Shown piece after piece: positions 24,301 to 36,300 of a DNA stretch of 64,000 bases. Position numbers and translations under genes: made by a program. The notes under the pieces are model-generated. The model ran no database searches. It had not been told where the DNA came from and was given only the letters and a program-made list of their open reading frames with translations. Within the stretch, counting starts at the first letter, position 1. Each line of letters begins with the position of its first letter. The stretch comes from Dendrolimus kikuchii (lineage: Eukaryota; Arthropoda; Insecta; Lepidoptera; Lasiocampidae), in NCBI GenBank assembly GCA_019925095.2, contig CM034410.1, positions 13,232,436-13,296,435 of the forward strand, written 5' to 3'.

Positions 24301-27300
24301 TCGTGTAAGGCAAATAAGTGGTTGGTGAGATATACATACATACATAACTTCACGCCAGTTCCCTTGCGGGGTAGGCACGAACAACAGAGCGCCATTTAGG
24401 CTTATTCTTACACACCTCACTTGCTTCTTTCACATTCATAACTCTTGTCATGCACGCTCGTCTGTTATTAAGGTTCCTGACATCACCTTCTGCTAGTACA
24501 CGATCAATTTGATCATGGAAGGTGTGTCGTGGCCTTCCACGACTTCTGCATCAATCCACTTTTGCATTGTATATCTGTTTAGTCATTCTTTCATCATGCA
24601 TTCTTTCCACATGCCCGAAAGGGATGAAATAGGGGGAGGGGGAAGTGGACCACGGGAACTCTACACTCATCGTGTAAGGCAAATAAATGGTTGGTGAGAT
24701 ATAGGAACGGGTTAATGCAGGGAATGGGGTAGGCGGATGGGATAGGAGGGAGGAATAAAGGGGATGGGATAGGGGGATATGGACGATTAACTATAATACA
24801 AAAATTACATTCAGGTGCGGAACCACGCGGTGGGAGCAAACGCTACAGCAGCCAGCGCCATCGGCCATTGGCGGAACCCTACACGCCGCAACAACAACAA
24901 CTACAAAACCTACAAAACCAACAAAAACAACAATCGAATCAACAAAAACAACAATCGAACCAACAACAACAACCGCAGCAACAACAACAGCAACAACAAA
25001 CGCAACAACAGCCACCACATAGATATATCGCAGGTGTGTTTTTCTTTTTAAATATCTGCATCTACTCGGTCGTTCACGACAAGTCGATACGCAGGGTTAC
25101 CAGCTATCAACATTTGATATTATTCCAAGTAGTAAAATAATTTAGAAATAAAGAATATCGCAAAACGAAAATTGTTCTTTGTTTTAATATCTCCGGTTCG
25201 ATTCCTGGCATTGTAAATTTCGTAAGCGGACTTGTCATTATTTACGTTTGGTCTGGGTTGGCTCGGCTCCAGAATTGCGTGTGTTTTATATTACCTACTA
25301 GCTGTCCCGGCAGACGTTGTTCTGCCCCGAAGAAATAAAATTTAGAACCCGATTGCAGCGCCACCTACCGGGTCCAATTGTGAATGTAGACCATCCTCGA
25401 AACCACTTGAACACACACAAAAAAATTCATTCAAATCGGTCCAGTCGTTTAGGGAGTTCACTGTCAACACACGTACAGAAGAATTGATATATATATAAAG
25501 ATAATACAAGGGTAACTTGTTTAAATTGGAGGTATACAATGTGTGTGTTTGTTTGCTGATTATTTTATCGGGACAACAAACAGCTACTTTGAAAAATTGT
25601 ATACAAACTTATAACTTAAAATATTAATACGTACTTAAAATATTAATACGTACATATAACGTAAGAATGCAGCCTACAGCACTGACCACAGGTTAAAATA
25701 GAAATATATTATTAAGAGGATTTTGTGAGTGCGTGAAATCGTGAAACTATCCGTGCAGGAACGGAGAAAGAATACAATTTCCTGCGTTGGGGCGGCCTGT
25801 CGTAAGAGGCGACAAAACAACCCACAGCCAGGTGGTAGGGCATTTGCCCGACTGGATGGCTACCACCCCTGGTCTAAGGTATGTCGCCATAACAACCTTG
25901 AGTTGTGTTCCGGCATTAGTGACCAGGTTCCAGTCTCCCTTAAGAGAGCAGCAGCTCATTGCAAATGTCCATAGGCGATGGTAACCGCTTTCCATCAAGT
26001 GGGCCGTCTGCCTGTCTGCTGAACTCCTGCAATGAAATAAAATAAAAATAAATCGCCAGGCTCAATATTAAGTTAATATTTATGTATGACATTTTATATT
26101 TTATTAAGTTTTCACGACTTGTGTATATAATAAAATTATGTTTTAACGGTTTTAAGCGCGGTAATTTATTTGATTTTTGTTATTCCGACGTTTCGGCTAC
26201 TTTTCAGTAGCCATGGTCACGGAAGACAAAGATGTTAAGTGTCAATGTGTATTGTTAAAGTTTTTATTTAGCCTACCGCCGACTTGTTCGTTTTAGTTAA
26301 TTTGTTTTAATTTTTGTTTATGGTTATTATTTACTCTATGGTAGCCTAATATAACTTAAACTACCGCGCTTAAAACCGTTCAAACGTAGTTTTATTATTT
26401 ATTATAATATATTTTCAGGTCCCAGTGAATATGCTTCAACAAACCAGCACCAGGCAACACCGGCGGCACATCCTCATCCACAGCACATGTTGCACCAGGT
26501 AAAAAGAAATAATCAATTCAAATTGCGTTTATTATTTATTTAATGCTCTGTAACCATTTGAGCTAAAGTAAATGTTATATGGCAGCATACTCTAGACCAG
26601 GGGTGGTAGCAGTCTAGACGGGCGGGCAAATACCCTACCACCTCTTACGACAGGCCACCCGGCCCCATGAAATTGTATTTTCTTTCTCCGTTAACCTTTA
26701 TTAACCTTTAGTGTTAATTTAACAAAAAAGAGACACATATAAAGATAATTAGTTAACGTAAACATGTGTTAGTTTAAAATACGGCTATGGCTAACACACG
26801 TGGCACTAGATAGGACAATATATATAAGGGCCACACTGCACATGCACTTGTTCACAACACTAGCATGTAACAGATACACTCTACATTAGTATAAGTTTAG
26901 TATTAAAACTAGAATAAATTAATATAATAAGTTATTCGTAAGATACATACACCTCAACACAAAAATCAATAAATTAATGTCACACACAAGAACCAAAATA
27001 ACTAATAAGCGTGTTAAATTCAAAAAAATTTAATCTAGAAATTAAGTTGTAAAAAAGGATACGGAATTCGAGTCCGTAGAGTTTTTAATAATAATAATAA
27101 AAAACAAAAATAAAAATACGGCTATGGAATTTAAGGCAAGCACGTATCTCTTCGGCTCTCAAACTAGGAACAAGGCCTGTGTTTTGAGTCAGTCAAAGGT
27201 ATACCTCACGTACCCTTACGTGCGTGTGTATGTGTGTGGTTGTGAGTGTGCGAATGCATACAGTGATGTGTTTGAATGTGTATCACGAGTGTGTTGGAAT

Positions 27301-30300
27301 TAACCTCTTTACATAGTTTTACTTTTTATACTTCTAGGCGCTAAGAACCTCAGCCAGAAGGCCCAGCTCGCCATACACAACGCGGTGCTGGTACCTACGC
27401 TCACGTATGGAAGCGAGAGTTGGGTATGGAAGAAAGAGCATGAAAGTAGAGTAAACGCGGTCGAGATGCGAGCACTGCGCAAAATCTGCGGAGTGACGCT
27501 CGCGGACCGCGTTCGTAATACCGAAGTAAGAGAAAGAGTTGGTCTGAAAGAGAGTGTCGGGGTGAAGGTAAGGAAAGGAATGCTCCGGTGGTTCGGGCAT
27601 GTGGAAAGAATGCATGATGAAAGAATGACTAAACAGATATACAATGCAAAAGTGGATGGATGCAGAAGTCGTGGAAGGCCACGACACACCTTCCATGATC
27701 AAATTGATCGTGTACTAGCGGAGGGTGATGTCAGGAGCCTTAAGAACAGACGAGCTTGCATGACAAGAGTTATGAATGTCAAAGAGGCAAGTGAGGTGTG
27801 TAAGAATGGGCCTAAATGGCGCTCTGTTGTTCATGCCTACCCCGCAAGGGAACCGGTCGTGAAGTTATGTATGTATGTATGTAATTATGGTTCTTAGGTA
27901 AGTAAGTAGTTTTATCCGTGCAGGAACGGAGAAAGAATACAATTTCCTGCGGCCGGGCGGCCTGTCGTAAGAGGCAACTAAACAACCCACAGCCAGGTGG
28001 TAGGGCATTTGCCCGACTGGGTGGCTACCACCCCTGGTCTAGAGTATGCCGCCATAACAACTTTGAGTTGTGTTCCGGCATTGACCAGGTTCCAGTCTCC
28101 CTTAAGAGAGCAGCAGCGCATTTGTAGCACCTTTAGTGTTGCAAATGTCCATAGGCGATGGTAACCGCTTTCCGTCCGTCCGGCCGTCTACCTGAATGCT
28201 GAACTCCTGCAATAAAAAAAGTAATTGTATATGCTTATATGCGAGTGTTTGTGAGTGTGCGAATGCATACAGTGATGTGTATCACGAGTTTGTTGGAATT
28301 AACCTCTTTACATAGTATTACTTTTTATATTTGACACTGTCAACATTCTTTTGTTTTTTTTTTACTCGTTCTATATTTATCCTTAAATTGTACAGTGTCG
28401 TTGTATAATAATTATAATATTATAAGAAAATTAGCGTATTACTTCACGTCCAAGTCAAAATATATACAGTCTACGTGCTCTTCACATATTGGTCCTTCGA
28501 TTAATTATAAAGAATACAGCGAGGAGGAAGTGCAATACCGGAAAACGCAATAGTAAATCGTTTTTTACGTCAGTTCTACTGCAAATATATACACTCGAGC
28601 CGAGCAGAAATTAACGAAAATTGTATTCCGCTCTTGCATATATAAGTTTTGTGTCAAATACTCAATTGTAATGTTTTTATTTTTGACGTTATAGCAAGTG
28701 CTCCGCCCCCCCGCCGTGGCTCACGCCCCTTCCCCTCCGCACCAGCCGCCGCACAGCGCACAGCAGGTATTCACACAGTTTATATATTTGTAAAAGAATA
28801 CGGATACACTTTCGTACATTCTAGGGGCCAGATTATAAAAAGATGACAGTGGTTTTAAGATTTATTTCATTACCCGCAAGAGTTAACTTGAGACTTCGCC
28901 GCTCGGATGACGCAAGCGCGAGGTACTGACGCGTCGATGGCGAGAGCGGTAAGAAGGCGGGCGTCGGGAGGGGAGCGCGCATTCCGCTCAGGTCTCAAGT
29001 TAACTCTTGCGGATAGTATATTGATATTTTTTTTATAATTGCAGTGGCTTCAGTTATTTTTAATTAATTAATCGTGTGGTTTAAGGCTTTTCATATAATC
29101 AATTGTTAAAATTCATTCACATGAATCGATTACTTATTCTATTTTTGGCCTTATTTTTTAGATTTCTCGTCTTCCGGATAGAATTTAGCGCTCATGTTTT
29201 TGTAATATATACAAATAAATAAAATTGAAGTGTTTGTTTACTAAATGCATATGAAAGTAATATATATGTCTGTCTTCTTGTTTCGGCTAAGCTCTGAAAC
29301 GGCTGGACCGATTTTGACGGGAGTTTTACTGGCAGACAGCTGATGTTATAAGGAGTAATTTAGCCTAATTTTATTTTAGAAAGAAAATCGAAAGCCCACG
29401 CGCACGCCGCCGCTGCCGCACCGGAAGGCAAGTTAAATTAAATTAAATTCCACGCAGACGAAGTCGCGGGTAACAGCTAGTAGACAAATATATCCCTTTC
29501 GCCATATCTCCACTCATTACATTTCTTTCGCCCCAAGAACGCCGTCTTCTCTATAATATGTAGAAAAATGCTATATTATATTATTAATGAAGGTGAATCG
29601 ATTATGATGATCTCTTGTCCTAGAGTCGGGAGCAGGGGTGGCGAACCTTTATCTATCAACGCCCCATTTTTGAAGTGAAAACTTCTTTAGTCGCGTTGGG
29701 CACTTTTTGGTAGAGGACAATCCTATGGGTTCTCATCACCGACATGCACATGACTGGCGCATGCGCAGCGGCCGTGTGCTGTGCGCGTTAGACGCTTTTT
29801 GATGGGTGAAATCTCGTGCGTTCGCGTCACCGACATGCTTATAGCATTATATCTGTAGCTATACAGCTAACGTATTGTGCAACATTAGTGGAGTGCTGTG
29901 TATATCTTATAAGTGAAATTGAATGGATTTAGTGAAGAGTTCAACGTGTATATACTGTGCATTGTTGAAATAGTGTTTTAATTCAAACATTATGAAATTT
30001 CAGATTTTAATACTAAAAGTTCTAAGTTTTCACTTATATCGGCAGTCTATAACTGCCAATTTTTTTTTCTAAAGAACTGTTTTGTACGAAGCAAATACGT
30101 ACATTTTCCCGACTCAGCATTTTTGCTGAAAACGCGCGAACCTTGCTTTTACCATTAGTACGACCGTCGTTTATCAAGGTAGCGCACGCGCATGCGCACC
30201 GGTGGATGTCAAGGCATCTCCATCCATAGCGAGGGATGAAGTGAATCAAGTGCACAAAGTGTGTAGTTGCAATCTAGGATCCTACATACTTTTATGGTCC

Positions 30301-33300
30301 TTCGAGCCGGATGAGGCCATAGACGTGTCGTCAAATAATTTTGACTTCGTGATTATTGAGAAAGTAATCATACAACTCAAAACTCTTTGATTAGTACAAA
30401 AAGGAAAAATATTTTGCAATATCTGTAATATTATAAAATTGTAATTGTAGTGTTTTGTTTCTTAGACTTCTTGTCTGTTTGTTCGGGATTCACGTAAAAA
30501 CTATTGGGCCGATTTCGACGCCGTTTTCACTGATCCCTAGCAAATTCTTGACTTAAAATCTGCAGTATTTAATATTGCAGGAATCCCGCAGGATTTATCA
30601 CGGAAATGCTTTAATGTGACCAGAGGGTAAAAAAAATCTGATTCCGTTGCGATTTAATCACTTATCGATAGTTTTTCTGAAATAGAATCTGTAATACTTT
30701 TTATCCCAGAATACCTGCGCGAATTTTCCCGGGAACGGTATAAATTAATTACTTTGCATAAAAATTTTCTGGTTAATATTTGTTACCTGTCCAATGTGAA
30801 CGAAGTCGCGGACAAATAATAGTATAATAATAAATTTCTCAGTTTAACGCGTAATTCAAATTAAAGTAACATTGGTGTGAAGTCTGTAGTTGCAGATTAG
30901 ATGACAAATAACTAATATATATTAGGATTGCATGATGTTACCTTTAGCAGAATGCATACTGAACTGGAATCAGTCACTTGTCAAACGGTTTCTTCTTCGG
31001 CGTTCGTTCGTAATATAAAATACTTCATAGTGAATTTTGTGATCGGTGGCGTACCCAAAATATTGTGTCGCGTGCCGTTGGTTCGTCATCTCTGATCCTG
31101 AGTATCCCTAGTATGCCGTCACCATAACATCGTATTGTGTTCCGGCATCGGTGGCCAGGTTCCATTTGTCATTTCAAGGCCTGCAGCGCCTTAGTACTAC
31201 AGTCCTCGCGGCGTTAGCTCAACTTTGTATTCGTGTGAAGTGCGCGGCAGGGAGGTGACGCGTGAGGGATGCGCTGCGCCTCAGCCCGCGTTTCAAAAAT
31301 CAGTATAAACCGGCCTATACCATGCGTGGATGCATATCGACATTGTGCTGATGTGCCGTTTACTTAGCGTGGTCGCTGGAATCGACTTGCCGCGAACTCA
31401 AGTGTGTATGTACACTAGTGGACGCCACATCGCGCACTAATTTACCATATAGCATGTCTTAAAATGAAATAAAAACGTTGCCAAAAAATAGTGTTTATAT
31501 TCCAAACAAGTGGCGTCTCGAAAATTGGTCCTTCGAGCCGGATTGAACCAGTGAACTATGGTGCATCGAACACTATTTGTGTGCACTCACACAAATGCAA
31601 AGCTAGAACTATTGCACCTCTGAGGGCCTGAAACGGTCGCCTTTGGAGAATCGCTTAGTGAAATTGTCACGTGTCTAGATATACTGGTAGTTTTAAGCCA
31701 TAGCATAGAATTCTACTTTTATGTTGATACTTCTTATATTCGTCATACGAATCTGCGAAAACCACTTCTTTAGGCTTTCTGACGTTGCAAATGTCTATAG
31801 GCGACGGTGTCCACTTTCTATCGAGTGGGCCGTCAGCTGGTACGAGATTAAATATATTAGAAAATGTGTATATTGTAAATTATGTTATATGAAGACGAGT
31901 AACATATCATAGCATAAGTAAGTTCTTACTTTTTTAGGACTGTATGTCGCACTCTGTGCCTTGACTATCAGCGTCAAAATGGCGCTCAACGATCAGGCAC
32001 AAAAATGAAATGCTACCAACCAGGGCCCCAATTCTGCTATCGCTCTGATGCCATTGGTCGACCGTTCTGATGATATTGTAATAGCAGAATTGGGGCCCTG
32101 TCTAGTGGTATTAATAGAGGTCAGTAGTAACCTTAACCTTCTCCAAGCCATATCCCCGATCAATCCGAAATCCTTCCGTTTCCGTTCATACAATAAGGTA
32201 TACCAATAAACTCAGATACATTTCATCATCTTACCAAAAATTATGTAAATAATATTAGTATTCATTGTGAAATGTGCCCATCTCTATCCGATTGTAGATA
32301 CGTGCCCGTTTTTAAAGGTGCAATTTGAATGTGTGTGTGTCAGGTGCGCTTGGGGTTGCTGGAGCAGCCGCCGCTGGTCTCGCACGCGCACCACAACTTG
32401 CACAACATGCCCAATATGCCCAACATGCCCGCGCACAACATCGGTAATGATAACAAACACACACAGAGACATACAAAACACTGACAGCGCGTTCGATTAG
32501 TAGCTCACAATGCCCAAAATGCTCCGTTAGCCGTTCCACAAGGCGACCGCGGTCGTTGTGGTCGTGCCGATAATGTCACTAATGACCTCATCGTTTTCGA
32601 TCACACAACGCTCGCAAAAACCCATGTCAAGAGGTGGGTCAAATAATTGTTCCACTTGGGTTTACGATTGTAACGCCGGCAAGCAAGTGGAACGGGAAAA
32701 ATCGCGGTCGTGAACGTGGTCGTTGTGAGTCCCTAATGGAACGTAGCCTAAATATATTAAATCCAGTGACGTCGTGATAAAGCTAAAATTACATTAGGAA
32801 CGCGTCGGCCGGTACGCCGATCTGGGCACGTCAAAGCCTATACATTTTATATAGCAGCTATACTCTGATTTTTAATTACCTGGACTAAAATGACAGCTGT
32901 GGTCGACCTTTTCTGATTTATAAGTGAGGTGTGCGAGTTGAATCAACAACTCAACCGCTGGGAGTTGAATCCTACTGAATTTCTATAGAAATACTGTAGG
33001 ATTCAACTCACAGTGGTGAGTAGTTTCAAGCTTGCAATATAAAAAAAAATGATCGATCGCAGCTGCCATTATAGTCCAGGTAATTAAAAATTGGAGGATA
33101 GGTATTTACATTATATCCATGCTATATAATGCGACGCCGATTTAGCGATCTCAGTTACCACCCCGTACCACCATCATCTGATAGTGTACACAGTCTTCGC
33201 AGTGTAAGCTCGGCTTTTCATTTGTGTGTGTGGTAGCGGTACCAAATGTGAAGTGCGGAGAGTGCGCGGCAGGGAGGTGATGCCGTGTGAGGGACGCGCT

Positions 33301-36300
33301 ACGCCACAAGCCGTGTCTCACGATACATTATCTGTGTGCACTCACACAAATGCAAATCTGAGCTTACGCTGCAAAGACTATAGCGCTATGTCGGACGTCG
33401 GACGCGTCTTTCTTTACCCGAGCGCCATCTGTCTAATGAAGTTGACAACAAGAAATTGCTACAACCAGCGTGAAGTGCGCGACACATGTCTTAACACGCG
33501 CCTGAACTTTGTGTGCTTTCCACGCGTAATACATCGCAGACGTATGCGTTGGCCTAATGTAATTCTCGCTTGACGTATACACATACACGAAATACTATAT
33601 TATACATTGACAAATCTGTTTTTAGGATTAGTAAAGTTTGCACACAATAACAATCAGACACCTGCATGTATACTTTGCTTTTTTTAACTAATTAGGGTAA
33701 AATATACTATTGTTGGCACCCCTCCTCAATGATTGGAACGCTATTAATTTTTTTAATACATTATCAATTTATTACTTTGTTTTGTAGACACATACAAAGA
33801 TATAAGAATATTATTTTATGGCTATAAAATAAATAAATAAATCTTTATATGTAGAATAAATTGGATGGCAATCGGGGAGAAGGGAGTGCCAAAAACAAAA
33901 TATAGGTACATTTTTTTCTGCGGAGTTTGGCAAACTAACTCTGCTTTCTATGGTTCTTGGCATACAGTTTTCGCTTTATCTATTTAAATTAAGCTTTTGC
34001 CTATCCATCGATTTGAAATGAAATGATGTAAATTTTGAGTTTAATCTAATCTATCTATTTAAATCTCGGTAAACTAAAATATCTCCAATTGTGGATTAGG
34101 AATGATCGGGAGATTCGGAAAGGGGAAACATAGTCGGCTGAGAAGGCTAAATGCTAATTCAGTTTATTAAATTGTTGATACTCCGTCTATATCTATAACC
34201 CTAAAAGTTTGAGCTAGATTAAGCTTAAAACAATTATTACTTCCAATATTTCGTGAATTATATTGGGTTGCAACTAAGACATTGTGGATTTCAAGCAAGA
34301 ACAAATATTCACAAAATTTGCTTAAAAATGTTAACCATATTTTCAATGCATGTATGCGATACATTCAGCTTCTCTGCAATACAACGTGTTTATGCTATAA
34401 CGATCTGAACCGATAATGGTATGAGTCGATATGGGTCTCATCGCGGAACATTTTTCAATGAAAAATAACCGGAACGAAATATGACAAACTAATTTTGACA
34501 CTGCCTTTCTTTCAAGCCCTCATGCCCATATAGGTCACATAACGTCTTGTTTGCTTGCCTTTTCGGAAATAATACAATAAAATATCTCTGAAATGCACGT
34601 CTTATTCTTGATTTTTTAAATTGATTTAACCCTTAAGACAATTGTCGATATACCAACAAGCCGCAAGACTAACACTATCACTATCTCGTAATATACCAAG
34701 AAAATATACCCATTTCATACAAATCATACAACTCCTATATAAACAGAGTGAGACAACAACACAATTAACGATCACGTGCACAAACGCGATCTGCACTCTC
34801 ATCGCGGACACATTGTGCTAATAGTGAGCTAAAGGGTTAAAAACAAAAGAAGTAATCAATATGATATTTTACTAAATAAAAGGTAGAAGTCCAAAAAATA
34901 CGAAAAAATATAGGTTTGGTATTTTGAACAATTTTACAAAAGAAAGTAAAATTGGTCTGACGGCAAAAACTACAATCGCTTAGTTTCCAACCCAATATTT
35001 GTGTGAAATAGCAGTAATCTTTTTAGCCGACTGTAAATGTCAATGTCAGTGTCAGTTATGTCACATTGACAGATACAGTAATTGTGTATCAAAAATTAAC
35101 GTGTTGTTTTTTTTTCTCTATGTTACTATGACATTGGCCGAATCAGCGCTAGTAGCGTTAAAAACCAAAGCGTCAAGAATACAATAGAATAGAGCATTTT
35201 GTTTTTTTGCAGAAAATTGATTATTCTCTTCATAAGAATGTGAAACATAATATTATCGGGTTTTCACAAGAATTTCGCAGTGTGATTTCAGTCAATAACC
35301 TACAATTAGGTTGAGGCTGCTTTGAGGGTAGGGGGTTTATATTGATTTAGCTATTGCCTGCTGCCTTTTTGCTTGAAGATGATTTCAAAGCATGAATAAT
35401 TGACACTGGCTAGAAGATAAAGTACGTGCAAAACTTAAATGTGTCCTTGAAGTTCATCCGCGTCATTGCGCAGAATACAGTTATAAGGTTTACAGACAGA
35501 GCTGAGAAGGGATAGTGCTGCGCTATCACTCGCCCGCCATCCGGACTGCATGCCGTCTCGTTCGCACAACACATAAGGTGTTCTAAACGTTAACATTTGT
35601 CTGGACCTGCGTAAACTTAAAGGAACTAACTTCATTCGAAGCGCATTTAAGTTTTGCGCGTACTGTACATAAATAATTGGTTTCACATGTACATACATAG
35701 ATATTATATTGGGTAAAATGTTTTTATTAATTTATTATGATACAGTCAAAAACTTTATTTTGATGTTGAAATATATGATTTTAGGTCAACTGCAACCCTC
35801 CCAAGCCTATGCGCCCCCAGCTATGATGCCAGCTCAGTATATGCAGGTAAATGTATTTATAGTTTTTAAATTACAAACATATTTCCAAAGTAAACAGAAC
35901 ACGCAAGGGATGACCCGGGTACCGATTCCTAGCAGCGTAGTATTAATTGAAATTTGTTTGTAGGGCGGCAGTGGCGCGGTGATATGTCCGGCGGCCATGT
36001 ACGGCCAGCCGCCCGCGCCACCCTACCAACACCAGATCTACCCACACCACAACTATGTAAGCTTAACATATTTTTATTTACATTATAGTGTAATATATCT
36101 GTAGTGTAAATTATATTACAAGAAATTAAATTAAATATTACTGACATTCTATAAAAAAATCTGTATAAAATTCATGAAAATATAATGATTAATTAACCTA
36201 TGACATAATTAATTGTAATCATGTAGCTAACAAATGTTATTTGTACGCTCTCATTGGGCCAACTGTTGCTTCTTCATTCTATTTATACCACCTTTATGTA

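Larger units (their letters stand above)
22858..24814. other. btz intron 7
   Basis: Apart from an LTR-like repeat (23219-23430) and the minisatellite (23774-24790) with its LINE insert, the region 22860-23215 shows nothing I recognise. Confidence 0.6.
25034..26418. other. btz intron 8
   Basis: A SINE split by a Helitron (25190-25563), a family A copy (25751-26045) and a MITE (26138-26395) account for most of it. In 25570-25745 the 19-base phrase aaaatattaatacgtac is repeated in tandem. Confidence 0.65.
26499..28694. other. btz intron 9
   Basis: It contains a partial inverted family A copy (26583-26690), a LINE tail (26852-27112), a LINE 3' coding end (27338-27882), a family A copy (27918-28217), and a ~90-base direct duplication on either side of the last two. 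In 28345-28690 I see only AT-rich sequence. Confidence 0.65.
28767..32343. other. btz intron 10
   Basis: It has a MITE (28870-29018), two Helitrons (29269-29480, 30465-30822), a split family A copy (31090-31850) and a short TIR element (32021-32100). In 29490-30460 I see no element I can name; the phrase ggtccttcgagccgga near 30297 recurs at 31528. Confidence 0.6.
32444..35784. other. btz intron 11
   Basis: It contains MITEs at 32525-32755, 32868-33091, 34630-34836 and 35420-35668. The 115-codon plus frame at 33226-33573 overlaps repeat sequence shared with 31240-31600 and has no recognised motif. In 33580-34620 I see nothing clear. Confidence 0.6.

Noticed and set aside
23774..24790. Regular repeats resembling a CRISPR array
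   Set aside because: The units are about 140 bases, directly joined without unique spacers, in an insect intron.
23772..24839. Long minus-strand Pro/Ser-rich frames, like a repetitive secreted protein
   Set aside because: They are translations of the 140-bp minisatellite. Several frames are open because the units lack stops, and a LINE insert breaks them.
27385..27897. 170-codon open frame as a host gene
   Set aside because: The LRWFGHVERM and SRGRPRHTFHDQ motifs and six other truncated copies show that it is a LINE C-terminus.
33226..33573. 115-codon plus-strand frame
   Set aside because: It overlaps sequence repeated at 31240-31600 and has no domain; no splice sites fit the btz phases.
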